Of a DNA stretch of 5,159 nucleotides, positions 1 through 4,503 are shown one piece after another. The stretch covers positions 1 through 5,159 of the forward strand of contig QIIJ01000284.1 of assembly GCA_003232595.1 (NCBI GenBank), given 5' to 3'. A program made the translations under genes and the position numbers. How positions within the stretch are numbered: the first letter of the stretch is position 1; each line of letters opens with the position of its first letter. Source of the stretch: Aurantimonadaceae bacterium (GTDB lineage Bacteria; Pseudomonadota; Alphaproteobacteria; Rhizobiales; Rhizobiaceae). The notes under the pieces were generated by a model. The model did not search any database, was not told the DNA's origin, and saw nothing but the letters and a program-made list of their open reading frames with translations.

Positions 1-255
1 GCATTAATGCGGGAACTTTCCGAAGAGCTTGCAATAGAAACAAAGGCTGCGTGCCTGGCACCGCTCAGCTTTGCCAGCCATTCCTATGACGATTTTCATC
101 TGCTGATGCCGCTTTATATTTGTCGGCGATGGTGGGGGATACCACGTCCGCGCGAGGGACAGGTGCTAAAATGGGTGCGAGCCCATGCCTTGCGGGACTA
201 CCCGATGCCACCGGCAGATGAACCGCTGGTGCCAGCGTTAATAGATATTTTATAA
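1..255 (+). CDS. mutT: MutT-like Nudix hydrolase (8-oxo-dGTP diphosphatase family), 3' part only
   Basis: The reading frame is open from base 1, so the N-terminal part lies upstream of the window. About 84 C-terminal residues are visible. They begin inside the Nudix box: RELSEELAI (bases 10-36) fits the REUxEExGU half that binds the catalytic metal, with the two Glu of the EE pair present but the usual Gly replaced by Ala. The rest reads like the C-terminal half of MutT proteins, with a WWGIPRPREGQ stretch, WVR and a DYPMPPAD segment before a short helix at the stop. Enzymes of this type hydrolyse 8-oxo-dGTP to the monophosphate and so keep oxidised guanine out of DNA; the cytosolic sanitising role is inferred from the family. 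The ATG at base 7 lies inside the Nudix box and is not the true start. Family assignment is firm; substrate is less certain because the N-terminal half is missing. Confidence 0.85.
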   Translation, partial: ALMRELSEELAIETKAACLAPLSFASHSYDDFHLLMPLYICRRWWGIPRPREGQVLKWVRAHALRDYPMPPADEPLVPALIDIL

Positions 256-264
256 TAATCGTTC

Positions 265-299
265 ATCATCCAGTAACCATAAGGTGGTCACTGGATGAT
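265..299 (+). terminator. Stem-loop after mutT, possible terminator
   Basis: A perfect 10-bp inverted repeat (265-274 with 290-299, arm ATCATCCAGT) begins 10 bases after the mutT stop. Three more pairs (276-278 with 286-288) extend it past one mismatch, leaving a 7-base loop. The sequence after it (TTGTATTATT) is T-rich but has no uninterrupted T run, so termination may be partial, or the hairpin may protect the mRNA 3' end. It would separate mutT from the pilin gene that follows. Confidence 0.5.
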
Positions 300-338
300 T
301 GTATTATTGGTGAAATATTTACCAGGCCGGTATTTTGT

Positions 339-343
339 GAGGG
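339..343 (+). promoter_or_regulatory. Ribosome binding site of the long pilin-like gene
   Basis: GAGGG lies 7 bases before the ATG at 351 and supports that start for the pilin-like gene. It also argues that this short gene is translated. Confidence 0.6.
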
Positions 344-350
344 AAATAGT

Positions 351-674
351 ATGGGGCAACGGTCAAATTTAAGGGCAGTGCAAAGATTGCTTGACCGCTT
401 TCTTGGCGATAAAAGCGGCATGACTTCCATCGAAACAGCGGTGATGTTTGGGGTAATTGCTGTAAGCTTTGCCCTCCTGGCGACGCCTTTGATCAGGAAT
501 ACCGAACAGAAAACCGCTTTAAACGGCGGGTTTATGGGCCAGGACGTCGATACCATGGTAACAGGCTCCATTTCCAGGGCACCGCAATACATAATCCGCA
601 AAAGCGTGTTGCTGCCAAAAAAGACAAGTCAATGTATTATTTACGGTGATGGACAAAAACTCGGTGATTGTTGA
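351..674 (+). CDS. Pilin-like protein with prepilin-type cleavage site, 107 aa, unrecognised family
   Basis: I do not recognise a named family. The N-terminus has prepilin architecture. A basic leader of about 23 residues ends in DKSG, followed by MTSIETAV. Cutting after Gly23 would place Glu28 at position +5 of the mature protein, as in Flp and TadE-type substrates of TadV/CpaA prepilin peptidases. A hydrophobic segment follows at about residues 29-47 (VMFGVIAVSFALLATPL). The predicted mature part is about 84 residues, much longer than Flp, and ends in a polar region with Cys95 and a C-terminal Cys107 that could form a disulfide loop. The usual Tyr after Glu in Flp is Thr here. It lies 92 bp upstream of a canonical flp on the same strand, which supports a minor pilin or pseudopilin role. 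This is inference; a small single-pass membrane protein with a chance match is the alternative. Confidence 0.6.
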   Translation: MGQRSNLRAVQRLLDRFLGDKSGMTSIETAVMFGVIAVSFALLATPLIRNTEQKTALNGGFMGQDVDTMVTGSISRAPQYIIRKSVLLPKKTSQCIIYGDGQKLGDC

Positions 675-681
675 GTTTTTT
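655..681 (+). terminator. Weak A/T-tract hairpin over the stop codon of the long pilin-like gene
   Basis: AAAAACTC (655-662) is complementary to GAGTTTTT (673-680), with a 10-base loop and a run of six T (676-681). It resembles an intrinsic terminator overlapping the TGA stop at 672-674. Only three base pairs form a core with G/C, so its stability is low. If it works, flp downstream needs its own promoter; if it leaks, the two pilins share a transcript. Confidence 0.35.
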
Positions 682-755
682 CGGGAAGATTAATTAAAAC
701 GCGAGAATTTTTTGTTAGGGTCGGCAAATAGTCGGTCCTTAATTTATAAATACTT

Positions 756-762
756 GGAGGAG
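756..762 (+). promoter_or_regulatory. Strong ribosome binding site of flp
   Basis: GGAGGAG lies 4 bases before the ATG at 767. It is the strongest Shine-Dalgarno match in the window, fitting a highly expressed major pilin. The AT-rich stretch just before it contains TATAAA (745-750), but a start site from that box would fall inside the ribosome binding site, so I do not call it a promoter. Confidence 0.7.
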
Positions 763-766
763 TATT

Positions 767-922
767 ATGGAGTTCACAGACTTCGTCAGGGATGAAAGCG
801 GGGCAACCGCAATAGAGTACGGGATTATTACCACGCTTATTGCAGCGGTGATAATACCGGCACTTCTGGGCATTTCAGGTGCATTGGATGGGATATTCGC
901 CCAGATACTCGGCTCACTTTAG
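767..922 (+). CDS. flp: Flp family type IVb pilin, 51 aa
   Basis: This short gene encodes a textbook Flp prepilin. The leader MEFTDFVRDESG is followed by ATAIEYGII, matching the Flp processing motif G/xxxxEY: cleavage after Gly12 and the Glu-Tyr pair at residues 17-18. One long hydrophobic helix (about residues 19-35) forms the pilus core, and the tail is only about 15 residues. In Tad/Cpa systems TadV/CpaA peptidase processes such pilins, and the inner-membrane TadA-TadB-TadC machinery assembles them into thin adhesive fibres. None of these assembly genes lies in the window, so the partner machinery must be encoded elsewhere if it exists. A strong ribosome binding site fixes the start. The 3' end overlaps the convergent methyltransferase gene by 9 bp. 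Length is typical for the family. Confidence 0.93.
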   Translation: MEFTDFVRDESGATAIEYGIITTLIAAVIIPALLGISGALDGIFAQILGSL

Positions 923-1810
923 AGTGTGCTGTTTTAAGCCGTCGATCAATCGGCTTGTGGCGCTGCCGGGCTCCAGTGGTTTTTGCTGGCTTGCGTGAGG
1001 TGCCCAGCCCGACAGGGAAATAAATTCGAAAGTTGCGCGAATTCTTCCATCTGCGTCGGCAAATTTCTCAGCATAAATTTCAGCCAGTTTTGAAAACAGA
1101 GTTTTTGAAAACCGCGATTTTTCGCGTTGCAACAGGATATTGGTTGCGCCCATCGCCCGTAAGTCGTGCATCAGGTCCTGGGCATTGTCATATCTGACAA
1201 TAATTTTGTCCGTATCTGCAACAGGCAGGGCAAAGCCGGCCTGTTGCAGCAATTGGCCTGCTGAGTTGAGGGTGATGAACGGGTCGACACGCGGAGATAT
1301 GCCATTCCATATCTGGTTTTCGGCAATTGCAAAACATTGCCGCAGCTCAGTCAATGTGGCGGGGCCGGGCAATACAGCCAGAAACAACCCGTCGGGGCGC
1401 AGAGCCTGTTTGATTATTGCAAGGACGGCGGCAATATCGTTGCACCAGTGAAGCGCAAAGGCCGAAACTATCAAATCTTTGGAATTATGTTCAAGCGCAA
1501 GGCGATCCGATGAAACTATCTGAACAGGACAATCGCCGGGTACATGGTGCGCCATCTCTATCCGATTTACATTTGAAACGGATTTAAGCGAACTAAGGGC
1601 GGCCGCGATATTTCCGCCTGTGCCGTAAAGGTCGATTGCATCTTTGAAATGTCGGTTGACAGTTCCCAGCCGCATGGCCAGATCTTGCGCCACATGCTCC
1701 AGCAGAAAATCAGGGGAACCTGCGGGATCGGCAAGCCGGGCCGCGAGCGCCCGTTTGCGGCGCATTTGCAGCAGGTCTTCATCAAATGTCATGGTTGGCG
1801 CTTTCGACAT
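914..1810 (-). CDS. NDUFAF5/BioC-like SAM-dependent methyltransferase family protein
   Basis: A class I SAM-methyltransferase-fold protein of 298 residues. Residues 17-60 hold the N-terminal helices typical of the alphaproteobacterial branch. Residues 101-157 contain the acidic Asp after strand 4, the ALHWCND segment and LRPDGLFLAVLPG, followed by a TLTELR helix. The C-terminal half (SPRVDPF at 172-178, LLQQAGF, DLRAMG, ATFEFI, and SGWAPHASQQKP then PGSA at 267-284) closely resembles human NDUFAF5 as I remember it. NDUFAF5 hydroxylates an arginine of the complex I subunit NDUFS7, so a role in modifying NuoB or another respiratory subunit is plausible. BioC-type or other methylation is the alternative. 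Motif I, normally like DLGCGTG, reads DLYGTGG at 60-66 and looks altered. AGAGG on the minus strand (1818-1822) sits 7 bases before the ATG and supports the start. The gene is divergent from comF and convergent with flp. Confidence 0.85.
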   Translation of the reverse strand: MSKAPTMTFDEDLLQMRRKRALAARLADPAGSPDFLLEHVAQDLAMRLGTVNRHFKDAIDLYGTGGNIAAALSSLKSVSNVNRIEMAHHVPGDCPVQIVSSDRLALEHNSKDLIVSAFALHWCNDIAAVLAIIKQALRPDGLFLAVLPGPATLTELRQCFAIAENQIWNGISPRVDPFITLNSAGQLLQQAGFALPVADTDKIIVRYDNAQDLMHDLRAMGATNILLQREKSRFSKTLFSKLAEIYAEKFADADGRIRATFEFISLSGWAPHASQQKPLEPGSATSRLIDGLKQHTLK

Positions 1811-1830
1811 AAATCAACCTCTCGCATAAT
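1804..1830 (+). promoter_or_regulatory. Weak promoter candidate for the comF run
   Basis: TCGACA (1804-1809) and CATAAT (1825-1830) each match sigma-70 consensus hexamers at 5 of 6 positions. The spacer is only 15 bases, shorter than ideal. The position, in the 46-bp divergent gap and the first bases of the methyltransferase gene, suits transcription of comF and the genes behind it. Low confidence because the spacing is poor and short motifs occur by chance. Confidence 0.25.
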
Positions 1831-1856
1831 CGCGCGCAACAGGCTATCCTTTGGCG

Positions 1857-2678
1857 ATGAAGAATTTGCAGATTTTGCCCGATCTTTCCGCGCCCGATTC
1901 CCGGATGGTTGATGGCCGTTCTGACTCAGGTCGCATTGCAGGCAGGGCCGCATTGTCGATCGTTACTCTACTGCGCAATTTTGTTTTGCCACCAACCTGC
2001 CTTGCCTGTGAAAAGCTGGTAAACGAGCAGGGTGTCCTGTGCCCTGATTGCTGGGGTGAGATGCGGTTTATCGAAAAACCCTATTGCCCTGTTTTGGGTA
2101 CCCCCTTTGCCTATGACCTTGGAAAGGGGGTTCTTGGGGCTGATGCAATTGCCAATCCACCGATATTTGCCCGGGCCCGCGCGGTGGCGCTTTATGACAA
2201 TGCGGCCCGTCGGTTGGTGCAGGGGCTTAAATTTTCCGATCGCACCGATTTATCGCCCTGGATGGCACGCTGGATGGTGCGCGCAGGCCGTGAATTGCTG
2301 GATGATGGTCCGATTGTGATTGGTGTGCCGCTGCATCGAAGACGGATGTTTTTACGGCGGTTCAACCAGTCAGCCGAACTTGCCCGCCATATAGCGAATT
2401 ATGCCGGGCTTGTTTATGCGCCACTATTGCTGGAACGGATAAAAGCAACCCGGCAACAGGTGGGACTGGGTGCCAAAGAGCGGCAAAAGAATGTCCGTGG
2501 TGCATTTCGGGTACCGCCTGAGCAAAAAGCCGGGCTCGAAGGAAAAACCGTGCTGCTGGTTGATGATGTTCTGACAACCGGTGCAACCCTTGAGGCTGCA
2601 GCCCGCGCATTGCTGCGTGGCGGGGCTGAAAGTGTCGATTGTCTGACCTTTGCAAGGGTTGCCCCGGGCGGAATTTAA
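1857..2678 (+). CDS. comF: ComF family phosphoribosyltransferase-like protein
   Basis: This 273-residue protein has the ComF/GntX layout. A zinc-ribbon-like N-terminus carries CLAC (48-51) and CPDC followed by W (62-66), then Cys77, where a second CxxC would normally complete the motif; here its last Cys is Leu80. A GVPLH stretch and RRFNQSAELA (168-177) follow, and then the PRPP-binding loop VLLVDDVLTTGAT (232-244) with its paired Asp. In naturally competent bacteria ComF helps move incoming single-stranded DNA in the cytosol; in non-competent ones its role is unclear. The start is uncertain: TTG at 1851 and ATG at 1857 and 1905 are in frame and none has a good ribosome binding site. I chose the ATG at 1857; homology really begins near residue 35. 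It heads a same-strand run, with glutaredoxin 40 bp behind. Confidence 0.9.
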   Translation: MKNLQILPDLSAPDSRMVDGRSDSGRIAGRAALSIVTLLRNFVLPPTCLACEKLVNEQGVLCPDCWGEMRFIEKPYCPVLGTPFAYDLGKGVLGADAIANPPIFARARAVALYDNAARRLVQGLKFSDRTDLSPWMARWMVRAGRELLDDGPIVIGVPLHRRRMFLRRFNQSAELARHIANYAGLVYAPLLLERIKATRQQVGLGAKERQKNVRGAFRVPPEQKAGLEGKTVLLVDDVLTTGATLEAAARALLRGGAESVDCLTFARVAPGGI

Positions 2679-2718
2679 CCCCATATATCGGAAAAGCAGA
2701 ATATATACAGGGCCAAAT

Positions 2719-2976
2719 ATGAAAGACGTGGTTATTTACACCAGAAAAATGTGTGGGTTTTGCACGGCGGCAAAGCGACTGTTGAGTTCCAAGGGGGTCG
2801 GATTTCGGGAGCATGATGCGACATTTGACAACGCGCTTCGCAACGAAATGCTCCAGAAGTCCCGGGGCAATACGACCTTTCCACAAATATTTGTGGGTGA
2901 TTATTATGTGGGCGGATGTGATGAACTGATGACGCTTGAACGTGGTGGTAAACTTGATCGATTGCTGGCAGAGTGA
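2719..2976 (+). CDS. grxC: Class I glutaredoxin (Grx3/GrxC type)
   Basis: This 85-residue protein covers a complete glutaredoxin fold. It has VVIYTRKMCGFC with redox cysteines 12 and 15, TTFPQIFVG with the cis-Pro at residue 55, and GGCDEL (65-70), which together shape the glutathione-binding groove. Such enzymes use glutathione to reduce protein disulfides and mixed disulfides in the cytosol, for example in ribonucleotide reductase. Length is typical of bacterial GrxC. The active site is CGFC rather than the commoner CPYC, and the bulk of the sequence is class I rather than monothiol CGFS. AGGG at 2709-2712 lies 6 bases before the ATG and supports this start. Upstream in-frame codons overlap the end of comF and lack family similarity. 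The gene lies between comF and a Nit1-like amidase on one strand and is probably co-transcribed with them. Confidence 0.93.
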   Translation: MKDVVIYTRKMCGFCTAAKRLLSSKGVGFREHDATFDNALRNEMLQKSRGNTTFPQIFVGDYYVGGCDELMTLERGGKLDRLLAE

Positions 2977-3028
2977 GATTAACCGGTTTTTTGAAACCAG
3001 GCCTGTTGAGTAAATAACGGTGATGAGC

Positions 3029-3886
3029 ATGACGATACTTAGAGCAGCATGTATTCAGATGAGGTCGACCACAGATCCGGCTGAAAATGTTGAAGCGTAC
3101 AGTGACCTTGTGGTGCGGGCGGTCGAAGGCGGCGCGCACTATGTCCAGTCACCGGAAATGACCGGCCTTCTGGCGCAGGATCGAAATCAGCTGTTTGCGC
3201 TGGTCAGACCGGCCGGTGAAGACCCGCTGGTGGTGCAGGCAAAGATGCTGGCCAAAAAGCATTCGATATGGCTGCATGTGGGTTCCACCGCCATATTGCG
3301 TGATGACGGCAAGGTTGCCAACCGGGCATTTGTCATCTCGCCCAATGGCGGCATTCAGGCGACCTATGATAAAATCCATATGTTTGATGTGGATCTCGAC
3401 AATGGCGAAAGCTGGCGTGAATCGGCGGTTTATGAGCCGGGAACTGAAGCCATCATCTGCGATATCGACGGGGTGCGCACCGGGCTTGCAATCTGCTATG
3501 ACATGCGGTTTCCAGGGCTGTTTCGTGATTATGCCGGGGCTGGAGCTGAAATTCTCACGTCTCCTGCCGCATTCACCCGTCAGACCGGAAAAGCCCACTG
3601 GCATATTCTGCTGCGTGCCCGTGCCATCGAAAACGGTGCCTTTGTAATTGCGGCTGCACAGGGCGGCAACCACGCAGATGGCCGCGAAACATTCGGCCAT
3701 TCACTGATTGTCAATCCCTGGGGTGAGATAATAGCGGAAATTGACGGTGATGAGCCCGGTGTGGTCATTGCCGATATCGACATTGCCGAAGTCAGTGCTG
3801 CGCGGGGAAAGATCCCCAATCTGCTCAACGGGCGCGATTATGCGCTGGTCGGAGATGCCGAGGTTTCTGGAAAGGATGCAGCATGA
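3029..3886 (+). CDS. Carbon-nitrogen hydrolase, Nit1-like (probable deaminated glutathione amidase)
   Basis: A complete nitrilase-superfamily protein of 285 residues. The catalytic triad is visible: Glu43 in SPEMT, Lys115 in YDKIHMFDV and Cys157 in LAICYDMRFP. The segments AGAEILTSPAAF (171-182), GKAHWHILLRARAIEN (187-202) and GHSLIVNPWG (223-232) match the Nit1/NIT2 branch. From memory they are close to mammalian Nit1, which hydrolyses deaminated glutathione, a by-product of transaminases acting on glutathione. A glutaredoxin gene 52 bp upstream fits that substrate, but omega-amidase activity or another small amide cannot be excluded. Start choice: GTG 3020, ATG 3023 and ATG 3029 are all in frame. 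I prefer 3029 because GGTGA (3019-3023) could pair with the 16S tail 5 bases upstream, and the family begins with MT then a short beta-strand. Its stop overlaps the next start as ATGA. Confidence 0.9.
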   Translation: MTILRAACIQMRSTTDPAENVEAYSDLVVRAVEGGAHYVQSPEMTGLLAQDRNQLFALVRPAGEDPLVVQAKMLAKKHSIWLHVGSTAILRDDGKVANRAFVISPNGGIQATYDKIHMFDVDLDNGESWRESAVYEPGTEAIICDIDGVRTGLAICYDMRFPGLFRDYAGAGAEILTSPAAFTRQTGKAHWHILLRARAIENGAFVIAAAQGGNHADGRETFGHSLIVNPWGEIIAEIDGDEPGVVIADIDIAEVSAARGKIPNLLNGRDYALVGDAEVSGKDAA

Positions 3887-4311
3887 TCAGTTTTTCACTT
3901 TGCTGTGAGGCAGGACATGACTTCGAGGGCTGGTTCAGCAGTTCTGATGACTATGACAGCCAGAATTCGAGCGGCCTTGTATCGTGCCCCTATTGTGGTT
4001 CGTCAAAAATCGAAAAATCTCTGATGGCACCATCGGTTTCCACTTCAAAAAGCAAAGATAAAGTCAATGTGGCAACGGTTAATCGGGTCCAGCGCCAGAT
4101 GTTGTCCGAGTTGAAACAAGTGCGCGACAAAATAACCGCGAATGCGGAAAATGTTGGCGAGCGCTTTCCCGAGGAAGCGCGCAAGATACATTATGGTGAA
4201 GCGGAAACCCGCGGAATTTACGGCGAGGCATCCCGCGAAGAGGTTGAGGATCTCGTGGAAGAGGGCGTGCAGATTGCTCCGATGCCGGTGTTACCGGATG
4301 ACGCAAATTAA
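3883..4311 (+). CDS. DUF1178 family protein
   Basis: This 142-residue protein fits DUF1178, a conserved proteobacterial family without an assigned function. The N-terminus looks like a small metal ribbon: Cys7, Cys8 and His12 followed by CPYC at 35-38. A lysine-rich, probably flexible linker and a polar helical middle (about residues 52-90) lead to the conserved C-terminal block ENVGERFPEEARKIHYGEAE and RGIYGEAS, ending in PMPVLPDD. The zinc-binding role is inferred from the cysteine spacing. The ATG overlaps the stop of the Nit1-like gene by 4 bp, and AAAGGA (3871-3876) gives a ribosome binding site 6 bases upstream, so the two are very likely translationally coupled. A close functional link to the amidase is suggested by context only. 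Confidence 0.92.
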   Translation: MISFSLCCEAGHDFEGWFSSSDDYDSQNSSGLVSCPYCGSSKIEKSLMAPSVSTSKSKDKVNVATVNRVQRQMLSELKQVRDKITANAENVGERFPEEARKIHYGEAETRGIYGEASREEVEDLVEEGVQIAPMPVLPDDAN

Positions 4312-4503
4312 CTGCTCCTTGCTTTAGAACCTGATTTAAAAGTCCCGAGCCAGCCCTCTCCCCCGGCCCAACCAGATGTCAAAAAGTCACCTTGTGGCAA
4401 AAGGCTGAATCATCGGAGCCGGTGAGATATCGGTAAACATGCATGGGTGATCTCCTGTTGAATTGAACTTGCGTCTTTGAGGACTTTATAGTTCAGTTCC
4501 GCC
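4312..4503 (+). other. 192-bp intergenic region between DUF1178 and the oxidoreductase
   Basis: I found no convincing gene here. There is no strong intrinsic terminator after DUF1178. Two nested complementary pairs, TCACC (4387-4391) with GGTGA (4421-4425) and GGCT (4403-4406) with AGCC (4417-4420), could fold into a bulged hairpin. An 8-bp perfect palindrome CATGCATG lies at 4438-4445, about 20 bp before the predicted -35 box. The right end holds the promoter candidate listed separately. Confidence 0.5.
4463..4492 (+). promoter_or_regulatory. Sigma-70-like promoter candidate for the FAD oxidoreductase
   Basis: TTGAAC (4463-4468, 4 of 6 with TTGA intact) and TATAGT (4487-4492, 5 of 6) are separated by 18 bases. 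A start site about 7 bases after the -10 box would fall near 4499-4500, only about 4 bases before the ATG. That agrees with the lack of a ribosome binding site and suggests a leaderless or nearly leaderless mRNA. TGAACT (4464-4469) and AGTTCA (4490-4495), overlapping both boxes, form an inverted repeat that could be an operator. Confidence 0.5.

Noticed and set aside
266..601. A 111-residue minus-strand open frame opposite the long pilin-like gene
   Set aside because: The plus-strand frame has a ribosome binding site and prepilin features; the minus frame has neither a clear site nor a recognisable domain.
712..750. TTGTTA and TATAAA boxes considered as an flp promoter
   Set aside because: The spacing between them is far too long. 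A start from TATAAA would fall inside the flp ribosome binding site.
936..956. Hairpin AAGCCG/CGGCTT just past the flp stop, considered as a terminator
   Set aside because: No T run follows it on either strand, and it lies inside the methyltransferase coding region. At most it could stabilise the flp mRNA end.
1140..1451. A plus-strand open frame inside the methyltransferase gene
   Set aside because: Antisense to strongly conserved methyltransferase sequence; its Arg- and Cys-rich composition is typical of a shadow.
2983..3000. GGTTT/AAACC pairs between the glutaredoxin and Nit1-like genes, considered as a terminator
   Set aside because: A five-pair stem with no following T run; the genes on both sides look like one transcript.
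2362..3030. A 222-residue open frame on the minus strand across comF and the glutaredoxin gene
   Set aside because: It lies antisense to two well-supported genes, matches no family I know, and its composition (many Arg, His, Cys, Pro) is that of a shadow frame.
3149..3700. A 183-residue minus-strand open frame opposite the Nit1-like gene
   Set aside because: Fully antisense to an intact enzyme with all its catalytic residues; no recognisable domain.
4443..4466. A 7-codon ATG-to-TGA frame upstream of the oxidoreductase, considered as a leader peptide
   Set aside because: No ribosome binding site, and the likely promoter lies at its end, so it would probably not be in the transcript.
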